Below, piece by piece: positions 17,186 to 25,707 of a stretch of 41,164 nucleotides of DNA (its first letter is position 1; each line of letters starts with the position of its first letter). Under the pieces are notes generated by a model. The model was not told the origin of the DNA and made no database searches. It was given only the letters and a program-made list of their open reading frames with translations. The stretch is taken from the NCBI GenBank assembly GCA_947167045.1, contig CAMVGO010000019.1, positions 1 through 41,164 on the forward strand. The letters are read 5' to 3'. Source of the stretch: an uncultured Clostridia bacterium. Its GTDB lineage: Bacteria > Bacillota > Clostridia > Saccharofermentanales > Saccharofermentanaceae. A program made the position numbers and the translations under genes.

Positions 17186-19966
17186 ATGGCAATGACTGTA
17201 TTAACTTCACTGTATACGTTAATAATCTCTCCCCTGGAGCTTCTCTTTGAAGTCATCTATACCGTTGCAAACAGACTTATCGGCAATGCGGGACTGTCCA
17301 TCATCTTTTTAAGCCTCGCAGTAAACTTTCTCGTTCTTCCTCTGTATAAGAGAGCGGATGAATTGCAGACTGAAGAGCGCGATATTCAGAATGAAATGTC
17401 CTTTATGGTCAAACACATAAAGCGGACATTCAGCGGTGATGAACGCTTTCTGATGCTTCAGGAATACTACCGCGTAAACAATTACAAACCGATATACGCT
17501 CTTAAAAGTTCCGTATCTCTGCTCCTGCAGATACCGTTCTTCATCGCCGCTTATAATCTCTTATCAGGCATGCAGAGCCTTCAGGGAATGCAGTTCGGCT
17601 TTATCTCCGACCTGGGCAAGGAAGATGCCATGTTCACGATAGGATCTTTCCCGGTTAATGTCCTCCCTATCCTGATGACTCTCATAAACATCGTATCGGG
17701 CATCATCTACACAAAAGGACATCCCCTTAAAGCGAAGATACAGGTATACGGACTTGCTGCCGTATTCCTGGTATTGCTCTACCGTTCACCTTCGGGACTT
17801 GTTTTCTACTGGCTCTTAAACAACGTATTCTCACTCGTTAAGAATATCTTCTATAAGCTCAAGAACCCGAGGAAGGTGCTGAACATCGTACTCGCCGCTG
17901 CAGGCGGGATCATACTTGTCCTCTCGCTCATCAGGACAGACCTTGATGCAAGGCAGAAGATACTCCTCTCTGCAGGATGCGTACTCCTTGCTCTCCCGCT
18001 CATTTCGGGACTCATCAGGAAGAAAACAAAGCCTGTGTCAAATACTGAGCCCGTTAAAGCTGACCATTCCTTCTTCTTTGCGGGTGCGTTCTTTATGGCA
18101 CTTATTACGGGATTTCTTATTCCCTCGTCTGTTATCCGGGCTTCGTCAGCGGAGTTCGTGGATGTCTTAAACCCTGCGAACCCTGTTCTTTATATAGTTA
18201 ATTCACTGCTGTTGTCGTTTGGAACATGGGTACTTTGGACAGGTGTTTTCTACTTCTTCATGAGTGACATGATAAAGTCATTATTCTGCAAAGGAATATG
18301 GATAACATGCGGTGTATCGATCTTGGATTACATGCTTTTCGGGACCAACTTGGGTCTTATGTCATCGACTTTGCAATATGATGCTGCACCGTCATTCAGC
18401 ATTTCCGAATACCTGATAAACACGCTAGCCGTTTCCGCCGCAGCAGCCGTTCTTATTATCATCGCTGCAAAATTCAGGAAGATCGCCAAGAGCATCCTTA
18501 TCGTAGGTATCCTCACCGTCGCTGTAAGCGGGATCTATAATTCCTCTGTCGTCATGCGGGGTTATAATGCTTATATCGCAACAACCAGACCCTCAGAAGA
18601 GATGCCTGTCATACCGCTCAGCAAAAACGGAAAGAACGTGGTCGTCGTCATGCTCGACCGGACTATGGGCGCACAGTTGCCCTATGTATTCAATGAGAAG
18701 CCTGAACTTAAAGAACAGTTTGACGGGTTTACGTACTACCCGAATACGATTTCCTTCGGGCCTTATACGAATTTCGGCTCGCCTGCCCTTTATGGCGGTT
18801 ATGAATATACACCCGAAAGAATTAATGCCAGAGCTTCGGAAAGCCTTGAGAGCAAACAAAATGAATCTCTAAAGGTCATGCCGGTGCTTTTTGATGAGAA
18901 CAACTTTAAAGTCACCGTTTTCGATCCTTCATACGCCGGATATGATGTAATCCCCGATCTGTCGATATACGATGATTATCCTGATATCAGCAGTTATATA
19001 ACCAACGCGAAGTTCAGCATCTTCGAAGATGAGAATTCCGAATCCTCTGCCATGATGCATGAACGTGTGGACAAGATCCGCAACAGGAATTTCTTCTGTT
19101 TCTCACTGATGAAGATATCTCCGCTGCTCCTGCAGGAAACAGTATATAACGGCGGTCTGTACAATGAAGCCGCATCATCTGTCCCGGACACAGATGGGAT
19201 AGTGAATGTCTCCTCCCTGGTACAGAGACTGGACGGCATCAGCAAAAGCACAGGCTACAGTAAGGTGTTCCTGGAGTCATATCCCGTTCTGACCAATCTG
19301 CCGAACATGACGGAAATAAGTGACTCTTCCGAGAACACATTCCTCATGATGTCCAACGACACCGTTCACTCACCCAGCCTTCTCCAGGAACCCGATTATG
19401 TTCCGGCAATGTATGTCGACAACACGGCTTATGATGTCGACATGGTAACAAGATACACGGTGGACGGCGTGACGATGCCGATGACCACGCAAGATCAGCT
19501 CACGTATTATCACGCATATATGGCTGCCATGATCCAATTTGGAAAATGGTTTGATTACCTGCGCGAAAACGGTGTCTATGACAATACCAGGATAATCATC
19601 GTAGCCGATCACGGAAGGAACATAGAGCAGTTCCCCGTCATGTGCAACGACACCACAATGCAGTATTTTATGCCTCTCCTTCTGGTAAAGGATTTCGATG
19701 CCACGGGATTCACCGTGTCCGAAGAGTTCATGACAAACGGAGACACACCTGTGCTTGCAACATCCGGACTTATAGAAAACCCGACAAATCCGTTTACACA
19801 TAATCCTATCGATTCACATCTGAAGAATGGTCCTCAGACAGTCTTCTATTCACAAGACCTTGATACAAACATCAATAACGGGAATACGTTCCTTCCGGGT
19901 GAATGGTATTCCGTCGAAGGTGACCCTCACGATCCCGATAACTGGAAGTTCCTGGGTGAATGGTAA
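17186..19966 (+). CDS. YidC/Oxa1 insertase core fused to a sulfatase/LTA-synthase-like domain (copy 4)
   Basis: A 926-residue fusion with the same layout as copies 1-3. Enzyme-domain motifs are MLDRTMGAQLPYVFNEKPEL, TNFGSPALYGG and VADHGRNIEQF. After the YidC core some patches follow copy 1 (SLFCKGIWITCGVSILDYMLFG) and others follow copy 3, so the gene is a mosaic. The start may be the ATG at 17186 or the one at 17192; GGGAAAGAG lies just upstream, and the spacing favours the second. It begins 14 nt after copy 3 and ends the run of fusions. Confidence 0.84.
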   Translation: MAMTVLTSLYTLIISPLELLFEVIYTVANRLIGNAGLSIIFLSLAVNFLVLPLYKRADELQTEERDIQNEMSFMVKHIKRTFSGDERFLMLQEYYRVNNYKPIYALKSSVSLLLQIPFFIAAYNLLSGMQSLQGMQFGFISDLGKEDAMFTIGSFPVNVLPILMTLINIVSGIIYTKGHPLKAKIQVYGLAAVFLVLLYRSPSGLVFYWLLNNVFSLVKNIFYKLKNPRKVLNIVLAAAGGIILVLSLIRTDLDARQKILLSAGCVLLALPLISGLIRKKTKPVSNTEPVKADHSFFFAGAFFMALITGFLIPSSVIRASSAEFVDVLNPANPVLYIVNSLLLSFGTWVLWTGVFYFFMSDMIKSLFCKGIWITCGVSILDYMLFGTNLGLMSSTLQYDAAPSFSISEYLINTLAVSAAAAVLIIIAAKFRKIAKSILIVGILTVAVSGIYNSSVVMRGYNAYIATTRPSEEMPVIPLSKNGKNVVVVMLDRTMGAQLPYVFNEKPELKEQFDGFTYYPNTISFGPYTNFGSPALYGGYEYTPERINARASESLESKQNESLKVMPVLFDENNFKVTVFDPSYAGYDVIPDLSIYDDYPDISSYITNAKFSIFEDENSESSAMMHERVDKIRNRNFFCFSLMKISPLLLQETVYNGGLYNEAASSVPDTDGIVNVSSLVQRLDGISKSTGYSKVFLESYPVLTNLPNMTEISDSSENTFLMMSNDTVHSPSLLQEPDYVPAMYVDNTAYDVDMVTRYTVDGVTMPMTTQDQLTYYHAYMAAMIQFGKWFDYLRENGVYDNTRIIIVADHGRNIEQFPVMCNDTTMQYFMPLLLVKDFDATGFTVSEEFMTNGDTPVLATSGLIENPTNPFTHNPIDSHLKNGPQTVFYSQDLDTNINNGNTFLPGEWYSVEGDPHDPDNWKFLGEW
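17237..17985 (+). repeat. 749-nt direct repeat, second copy (contains invariant block copy 4 of 4)
   Basis: Identical by eye to 14439-15187, including the 320-nt block at 17552-17871. Identity breaks at the start (CTTGAG against CTGGAG) and at the end (GTACTGCTGG against GTACTCCTTG), giving sharp conversion-tract-like edges. Confidence 0.82.
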
Positions 19967-20010
19967 GGATATCGTAATTTCCGTGAAAACAATCAAATAA
20001 TGTGACAGTG

Positions 20011-20016
20011 TATAAT
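20011..20016 (+). promoter_or_regulatory. Predicted -10 element before the 459-residue membrane protein
   Basis: TATAAT 80 nt upstream of the ATG; no good -35. Downstream in the leader, CGGACTG (20035-20041) can pair with CAGTCCCG to form a small hairpin ahead of the GGGAGG ribosome site. Confidence 0.35.
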
Positions 20017-20095
20017 AATATGTTGATAATTCAGCGGACTGTGCCCGTTGGAGTGCAGTCCCGGGACGCTATTTGAACTGTAAGGGAGGACAAAC

Positions 20096-21475
20096 ATGCG
20101 CCTGTTAGAATCTGATAAGACAAGACTGAGAAGAACCGCAGGAGCCCTGATCGCGCTCATGTGCGTTGCTCTCATCCCCATGATAAGCCTGGCAGCAGGC
20201 TTCGGATCGAACCGCGCTCCGGAACCCGCAAGCTTTGCCACAGACCTCGCTTTCTATTCCGGCGCATTCTCCACGGCAGTCACGGCTTCCATCAACCCGT
20301 CAGCCACTATGGCGGTACTTGCCATCTTAGGCGCCATCGAGAACGCAGCGGTCTATTCGCCCGACTCGGCTGTGCTTTGCAGCATCGCGGATTTTCTTAA
20401 CGGCGTGCCGATAATAAGGGAAGTCGGAAAACTCCCGATAGCAAATCCCTATGCGGCAGTCTTTCTGACCCTCGTAGCCGCCGCGCTGATCGTCATTCAC
20501 TCTTTTGCCGAATCCAAGATCGTATCCGAAGAGACCATCGACAAACTCGACAAATTAGTCGGTTATATCTGCACTGTCTCCATCTCTCTCCTGCCCTTCG
20601 TAACGACCGAAGCGCTCGAAGCAGATCCTCCGGGAGTAAAAGGCGGAGCTCTTGCGGTACGTGCCGTTCACTTCATCGGCAAGTCGAGAGAAAACGGAGG
20701 TCCGGATGCCGGCACGTATATTCTTGCCGGTATCACGGTAATCGCCATCTCGATCTTCTACTACTGCACATATTCATGTGTCGACAAATGGGAAGTCATA
20801 GTCGCTGCCATCCCTGTTAAGGGAACCAGTTTTATATGGCAGATCATCAAGGGTTTCCTTCATATAGTGCTTATGCTTCTTCAGATCTTCGCGCCTGTCG
20901 TAAGCTTCATCGTCAGCATCCACATCGCTGTCGCCGGCCTGTTCCTGTTCAGGATACTCGCCAGAGTCTCACAGTACTATAAAGACATCTATGCATATAC
21001 GATTCTCAGGAAGATCTTCAAGCGCAACGATCAGGTCCCGAGGATCGAGAAACACGTTCCCAGAAGACTCAGGAAACTGTACCCTGACATGGAGATCGCC
21101 ATGTCGGTCTATACATTCCACGGCATAGGACGTCTTCCGAAGCGTTCGAGGGTCTGGCTCATCAAGGAAGGCGAAAAGACTGATCTGGTCTATAAGCGCC
21201 TCATAAGGAAGCCTTACATCGTATCCTGGAGCGAACTCTGTGAGAGGCACGAAAACAAACCGGTATACCTCGAAAAGTGCGCGAGATTCCTTAAGATCCG
21301 CACCGAGGACCGCAAGATAGAGCTTGTCATATCCTCACGCTATAAGCCGGAGACGGAGATGTTGTCCGCACTCCTGGATCTCAAGGACTATGCACCCGTA
21401 AAACAGGAGATAAAGGAATCAAAGAAACTCAAGCGCAGATGGCGCCGTAAGAAAGAGGCAGTCGAAACTGTCTGA
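20096..21475 (+). CDS. Unknown multi-pass membrane protein of the envelope locus
   Basis: A 459-residue protein, family not recognised. Hydrophobic segments lie near residues 15-35, 60-85, 120-140, 155-175, 215-235 and 255-295. The last 150 residues are basic and cytoplasmic-looking (RRLRKLYPDMEIAMSVY, KLKRRWRRKK). The first segment could be a signal peptide. It has a strong GGGAGG site 6 nt before the ATG, and the LCP ligase gene begins 26 nt after its stop, so the two form an operon. Position suggests a part in assembly or export of the same wall polymer. No catalytic motif was seen. Confidence 0.65.
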   Translation: MRLLESDKTRLRRTAGALIALMCVALIPMISLAAGFGSNRAPEPASFATDLAFYSGAFSTAVTASINPSATMAVLAILGAIENAAVYSPDSAVLCSIADFLNGVPIIREVGKLPIANPYAAVFLTLVAAALIVIHSFAESKIVSEETIDKLDKLVGYICTVSISLLPFVTTEALEADPPGVKGGALAVRAVHFIGKSRENGGPDAGTYILAGITVIAISIFYYCTYSCVDKWEVIVAAIPVKGTSFIWQIIKGFLHIVLMLLQIFAPVVSFIVSIHIAVAGLFLFRILARVSQYYKDIYAYTILRKIFKRNDQVPRIEKHVPRRLRKLYPDMEIAMSVYTFHGIGRLPKRSRVWLIKEGEKTDLVYKRLIRKPYIVSWSELCERHENKPVYLEKCARFLKIRTEDRKIELVISSRYKPETEMLSALLDLKDYAPVKQEIKESKKLKRRWRRKKEAVETV

Positions 21476-21501
21476 GAACAAAAGGATAAAGGGAATGAAC
21501 C

Positions 21502-23112
21502 ATGAAACACACATTTGAGAAAGTCAGGCTCGATCAGGAGAAGAAAGCCAAAGAGAAAAAGAAAAACCGCTCATGGAGGACATTTGCGGGAATACTGCTT
21601 TTCGCTCAGGCTGCAACCTCGGGATATGCATACTTCAGGGCTTATACGCTCGGCATGTTCCCCAACAAACTCCTTTTTACATTCGGAGGAGTACTGGTCA
21701 TCCTGCTGTTCCTTAACTATCTTCTTTTCTTTGCCGGGACAAAAACAAACGCCGCCAGGACGTTCCGCCGTTTCATCGCGATCGTTCTGTCTCTTGCCGT
21801 ATGCGGCGGCGCTGTCTATGCCGGAAACGTAATGGATAAAGTGAATAAGACCGTCAAGGAAATCACTATCTCTGACAAGGCCGATGCAGCTGCCACGATG
21901 AACGTATACGTCAGATACGATGATCCCGCTCAAAACATCGAAGAATGCAAGGGTTATTCTTTCGGCGTAATAGGCGGATACGACGGTCCTGCCTCATTCG
22001 CTGCGGTAACCAAGATCAACAGCCGTCTCGGCACACAGGTAAATGCCTCAGACTTCGCTTCAATATCCGAGGTGGCAGATGCTCTGCTCAAGAACAATGT
22101 GGGTGTCGCCGTCATCGAACATAACTATGTCGAGATCCTTAAGGAAACTGACCAGTATTCGGATTTCGGTGACAAAGCAAGACTTATCGCCACCATCGAG
22201 ATCACACATGATGAGCTTACACAGGCAGAGGCTTCCAATCCTTATTCAGCGGCAGGAACAGCAGATAAGCCTGTTGAGATCAAGACGGCGACCGGCAAGG
22301 TCGAGAACGTTGATCTGGAGCCGTTCATAGTCTATATCAGCGGCTCTGACACCAGGGAAAAGATGTTTACCATTTCAAGGAGCGACGTCAATATCCTGAT
22401 GGTCGTAAATCCCCAGACCAAACAGATCCTCCTGCTCAACACACCGAGAGACTTCTACGTTCCCAACCCGAGATCGAGCTACGGCACAAAGGATAAGCTC
22501 ACACATCTCGGCATCTACGGCGTTGACTGCTCCATCACGGGACTCGAGAACCTGTATGGCTGCGACATAAACTACTATGTACAGATCAACTTCACGGGTG
22601 CTGAAAAACTCGTCGATGACATCGGCGGCGTATCGATCTACAACCCGCAGAGTTTCTATGCAAGAGGATACTCCTTCCCTTCAGGCGATATCACGCTTAA
22701 CGGACCACAGGCCGTTGTCTTCGCGCGCGAGCGTTATGCTTTCGCGGCCGGCGATAACACGCGCGGACAGAACCAGATGCGTCTCATTACGGCAATCATA
22801 AACAAACTGACCTCGGACCACTCCACGCTGCTCTTAAACTACAATTCGATCCTTTCAGATCTTCAGGGCTTCATCGTAACAAACATGGATGTTAAAGAGA
22901 TCGACACTCTTGTAAGGATGCAGCTCGACGACCTTGCGTCATGGAATATCAAATCCTATGCTGTAAGCGGAAGCGGCGGATACGATTACACATACTCGAT
23001 GCCTAACCAGAAACTGTATGTCACATATCCCGACTCGAGCACCGTCAATTACGGAACGGAACTGATAAACAAAGTCATGACGGGCGGGATACTTACAGAC
23101 GACGACGTATAA
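21502..23112 (+). CDS. LytR-CpsA-Psr (LCP) family wall-polymer ligase
   Basis: A 536-residue membrane enzyme. LCP proteins move phosphate-linked glycopolymers such as wall teichoic acid or capsule from their lipid carrier to peptidoglycan, outside the cell. The N-terminus has a basic cytoplasmic tail and three membrane helices (to about residue 110), then an accessory domain, then the LCP domain from about residue 285: SDVNILMVVNPQTKQILLLN, TPRDFYV, KLTHLGIYG, CDINYYVQINF and FARERYAFAAGDNTRGQNQ. The Arg residues that hold the pyrophosphate are present. It follows the unknown membrane protein in an operon ended by a strong terminator. It links the upstream transferase and sulfatase-like genes to wall-polymer attachment. 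Confidence 0.9.
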   Translation: MKHTFEKVRLDQEKKAKEKKKNRSWRTFAGILLFAQAATSGYAYFRAYTLGMFPNKLLFTFGGVLVILLFLNYLLFFAGTKTNAARTFRRFIAIVLSLAVCGGAVYAGNVMDKVNKTVKEITISDKADAAATMNVYVRYDDPAQNIEECKGYSFGVIGGYDGPASFAAVTKINSRLGTQVNASDFASISEVADALLKNNVGVAVIEHNYVEILKETDQYSDFGDKARLIATIEITHDELTQAEASNPYSAAGTADKPVEIKTATGKVENVDLEPFIVYISGSDTREKMFTISRSDVNILMVVNPQTKQILLLNTPRDFYVPNPRSSYGTKDKLTHLGIYGVDCSITGLENLYGCDINYYVQINFTGAEKLVDDIGGVSIYNPQSFYARGYSFPSGDITLNGPQAVVFARERYAFAAGDNTRGQNQMRLITAIINKLTSDHSTLLLNYNSILSDLQGFIVTNMDVKEIDTLVRMQLDDLASWNIKSYAVSGSGGYDYTYSMPNQKLYVTYPDSSTVNYGTELINKVMTGGILTDDDV

Positions 23113-23116
23113 AACC

Positions 23117-23150
23117 AAAGGACCGCTTCACACTTCATGAGCGGTCCTTT
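23117..23150. terminator. Terminator between convergent LCP and CBS genes
   Basis: An 11-bp perfect stem, AAAGGACCGCT (23117-23127) with AGCGGTCCTTT (23140-23150), followed by TTTTAAATT-like sequence on the plus strand and TTTGGTTTT on the minus strand. It can therefore work in both directions. Confidence 0.85.
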
Positions 23151-23161
23151 TAAATTGAAAA

Positions 23162-23185
23162 GCCGCAACGGTTTACTCGTGCGGC
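23162..23185 (-). terminator. Second hairpin at the 3' end of the CBS gene
   Basis: On the minus strand GCCGCA...TGCGGC (6 bp) followed by TTTTCAATTT. It overlaps the last codons of the CBS gene and precedes the stronger shared terminator. Confidence 0.5.
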
Positions 23186-23604
23186 AGTATGTTTTTCTCG
23201 TAATAATGCTTGATGATCGACCTCCGGGTCACTATTCCTATGAATATCCCGCGGTCGTCGACTATCGGAACGAAGTTCGTTTCCATCGATCTTATAATCA
23301 GGTCCTCTATAGACGAGCTGATCGATATCGGCTGGTTTCTGTGCTCGTTGAGTCCGACGTCCGTGAGCTTAAACTGCTCGAGGCTCTCTATCGCCATGGT
23401 GTGCGGCTCTCCGCCCTCTCCCTTTACGATAAACCAGAGAAGATCTCCTTCCGTAATGGTCGCTATATAGTGTCCTTCACGGTCAACCACGGGAACGGCA
23501 GTATAGGAACTGTTATGCATCTTCTCGAGTGCCTGACGGACAGTAAAGTCAGAATAAAGATATGTTATCTCCTGCTTGGGACGTGTAAAAAAAGCGATGT
23601 TCAT
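23173..23604 (-). CDS. Protein with paired CBS domains
   Basis: A 143-residue cytoplasmic protein made only of two CBS motifs (about 13-60 and 90-135), which bind adenine nucleotides or c-di-AMP in related proteins. Recognisable pieces are MHNSSYTAVPVVDREG with ATITEGDLLW, and FVPIVDDRGIFIGIVTRRSI. The frame is open to a TTG at 23619, but ATG 23604 is chosen. GGCGGAG lies 6 nt before it, and it falls 1 nt after the stop of the upstream esterase-like gene, so the two are coupled. The resemblance is to stand-alone CbpB/YkuL-type proteins; the ligand is unknown. Confidence 0.82.
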   Translation of the reverse strand: MNIAFFTRPKQEITYLYSDFTVRQALEKMHNSSYTAVPVVDREGHYIATITEGDLLWFIVKGEGGEPHTMAIESLEQFKLTDVGLNEHRNQPISISSSIEDLIIRSMETNFVPIVDDRGIFIGIVTRRSIIKHYYEKNILPHE

Positions 23605-23605
23605 A

Positions 23606-25183
23606 TCAGACTCCGCCAAGATCCTTGTCGATCCTTACCTGGAAAGGTGTAGCGGTGAGACCGTTCTGTGCGTGGAGCGGTGTCGGGCCATATGAGAAGA
23701 ATGCATATCTTACCTTCGAAGGGAATTCGACCAGCGGGCATGAGAGCAGGATGGTCTTTCCGTCGAAGTCAACCGAAGCTTCGGCAGGATAGTACTTGCC
23801 GTCCTCGCCTGCAATCTCAAATCCGGAATCGTCAGGACCGAAACCCGTGGTGAGGTTCAGGAGCAGATAATCTCCTCCGAACGTGATCTCAACGCCTTCT
23901 CCGCGTCTCGCATCGATGATGAACGGCGATACTGCATCGACCTTCTCAAAACCGTATACGAATTTTTCTGCCAGGAGCGCAAGTCTGTCACCCGGAGTCT
24001 TCTTGTCAGACGGGAACAGGTTATTAAACTCGCCGCAGTCAACTATAACGGCCATGTAGACATTAGGCATGTCGATGGCAACGATCTGCTGCTGCTCGCG
24101 GAGGAGCGGCCAGCTCATATCATCGAAGCCCATATACTTACGGTCTTTGGAAATATACATCGGAAGCTGGCAGAAGATAAACGGCAACTGGTCGTCAAAG
24201 AAGACATCGCGCCATTCCTTGATCATGGTCTCGAAAACGTGACCGTATTCGGACTGGTGTCCGTCGGTATCCGCCTCGCCCTGATAGAAAATGACTCCTC
24301 TTAACGTATAAGGCGCGATCCTTAAGATCATGCATTCAAAAGCGGAGCCGGGGTGTCTTGCCGACTTGGGTCCTATCGGTGCCGGCCAGGGCGCGGGGCC
24401 AAGCTTTGCGTCAGCTTCGGGATATGTCATCCAGGGATTCTCTTTAAGAGCTTCCTCCAGGATCTCGTTGTATTTTCTGTATTTTTCGAGATATTCTGCG
24501 TACTCTTTATCATATTCTTCCGGTGTGAGCTCGGAAGCGGCATCGTCGAAATCCCTGATATATGTTCTGCCTTCCTTGGTGGTAAGGAGTGACTCGACGC
24601 TCTGCCAGTTATCTATCGTGGATCTTGTGGCACAGCACTGGATAATGCCGATCTTGGAATCAAGTCTTGATTCGATCTCTCTTGCGAAATAGAAAGCCAC
24701 GGCACTCATCTGACCGGCAGTCTCGCTGTTTACGTCGATCCATTCGGACTCGGCTTCAGCCTTTGCCTGAGCTTCGTTCATATGTCCGAAAGCGGGAACC
24801 TTGTAATAACGGATCTCTGTCTTGCCGATCTTCGGCATGATAAACTTGGCAAACTCTGATCTTGCGAGAGGATAATCCATATTTCCGCCACCTGCCGCAA
24901 GCCATACCTCGCCTGCGTATGCGTCGCGGATCTCGTATGCACCGATATCATCTTCTAAGATCCTGATCTCGTAAGGACCGCCCGGTTCATCGACCGGTTC
25001 CAGGCATACAAGGAAACTTCCATCCTGCTCGGTGCCGCATGTCCCCGTGCTGATCTCCTCACCGTCTTTGCAGAGTGAGCATCTGATCACACAGGTCTTA
25101 TCGGAGTATCCGAACACGCGGAGCTCAGCGCCCCACTGGAAGACCATCCTATCTCTGAAAATGCCGTTAAGTTTTAATGCCAT
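23606..25183 (-). CDS. SGNH/sialate-O-acetylesterase-like protein with degenerate active site
   Basis: A 525-residue protein with the layout of bacterial sialate/xylan O-acetylesterases: N-terminal strand GIFRDRMVFQWG, an SGNH-type hydrolase domain interrupted by a jelly-roll-like insert, and a C-terminal beta region. Block I, normally GQSNM with the nucleophile Ser, reads GGGNM (98-102), so Ser is Gly100. The usual D-x-H-P before the GERLA-like motif reads NLFP (388-391), so the catalytic His is Phe390. Block III, FYQGEADT, is kept. The fold should remain but the classical mechanism should not. It has no signal peptide. A ligand-binding or regulatory role is possible, as is catalysis through other residues. 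It is coupled to the CBS gene downstream. Confidence 0.78.
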   Translation of the reverse strand: MALKLNGIFRDRMVFQWGAELRVFGYSDKTCVIRCSLCKDGEEISTGTCGTEQDGSFLVCLEPVDEPGGPYEIRILEDDIGAYEIRDAYAGEVWLAAGGGNMDYPLARSEFAKFIMPKIGKTEIRYYKVPAFGHMNEAQAKAEAESEWIDVNSETAGQMSAVAFYFAREIESRLDSKIGIIQCCATRSTIDNWQSVESLLTTKEGRTYIRDFDDAASELTPEEYDKEYAEYLEKYRKYNEILEEALKENPWMTYPEADAKLGPAPWPAPIGPKSARHPGSAFECMILRIAPYTLRGVIFYQGEADTDGHQSEYGHVFETMIKEWRDVFFDDQLPFIFCQLPMYISKDRKYMGFDDMSWPLLREQQQIVAIDMPNVYMAVIVDCGEFNNLFPSDKKTPGDRLALLAEKFVYGFEKVDAVSPFIIDARRGEGVEITFGGDYLLLNLTTGFGPDDSGFEIAGEDGKYYPAEASVDFDGKTILLSCPLVEFPSKVRYAFFSYGPTPLHAQNGLTATPFQVRIDKDLGGV

Positions 25184-25191
25184 ACCTTTTA

Positions 25192-25200
25192 ATTATAACA
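25192..25200 (-). promoter_or_regulatory. Extended -10 promoter just before the esterase-like gene
   Basis: On the minus strand TGTTATAAT, a consensus extended -10, ends 8 nt before the ATG at 25183. The expected start of transcription is about 2 nt before the ATG, with no room for a ribosome site, which would give a leaderless or nearly leaderless mRNA. Confidence 0.45.
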
Positions 25201-25292
25201 AATTTACGATTCTTTTTGTCATTCCAACACACATAAATGGTTGGAACATTCTAGATATACGATACATTAAAAATATTAGGCACAAAGCACCA

Positions 25293-25328
25293 AACACTAA
25301 ACAACTGATGAATAATGTTTAAAGTGTT
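25293..25328 (-). terminator. Possible AT-rich hairpin after the SCP2-like gene
   Basis: On the minus strand AACACTTTAAACA pairs with TGTTTAGTGTT, with a small bulge, directly after the stop at 25330. It is weak, and no clear U-run follows. Confidence 0.3.
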
Positions 25329-25329
25329 G

Positions 25330-25668
25330 TTAGCCGAACAATGTCGAGCAGAAGACAACCGCCTGGGCTGCGTCTCCGTTGATCGTAATGAACCCCTGCG
25401 CCACCGCAACGGTAAAGCTCTTATCGCCGTTCAGGATGGCTGCAAACGTCTCCGCGTCAGCATCGATATAGAACGGTGCGTTGATGTATTCGTAAGGCGC
25501 AACCTCCGGCATTCCGTCCTCGATCTTTACATACAAAGGAAGATTGTCGAGATTACCGTTCAAGGTTATCTGAGTGGCGGTATCCTGGAGAAAGGACACC
25601 TTCCCGCACTTCTCTTCGACAGCTCTGAAGATGCTTCCGAATGTGGGTTCTGTTTTCTTCTTCTGCAT
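25330..25668 (-). CDS. Small SCP2-like protein
   Basis: A 112-residue soluble protein. The C-terminal half (IDADAETFAAILNGDKS, then VAQGFITINGDAAQAVVF) follows the pattern of SCP2 sterol-carrier-type domains, in which a helix and a conserved strand with G-x-(I/V)-x-G-D close a lipid pocket. Bacterial stand-alone members bind lipids or acyl chains; the ligand here is unknown. GGGGGTGATC precedes the ATG. It lies 39 nt after the dehydrogenase gene and is probably the last gene of that operon. The call rests on a short region. Confidence 0.55.
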   Translation of the reverse strand: MQKKKTEPTFGSIFRAVEEKCGKVSFLQDTATQITLNGNLDNLPLYVKIEDGMPEVAPYEYINAPFYIDADAETFAAILNGDKSFTVAVAQGFITINGDAAQAVVFCSTLFG

Positions 25669-25707
25669 TTGATCACCCCCTGGTCTTTGTATCTTTATCT
25701 GTTGGTA

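Noticed and set aside
7806..17985. The long direct repeats as a transposable element
   Set aside because: They lie inside open frames at the same place of each paralogue, with no transposase, terminal inverted repeats or target duplications.
20035..20052. A riboswitch in the leader of the 459-residue protein gene
   Set aside because: Only one short 7-bp hairpin is visible; no conserved riboswitch core was recognised.
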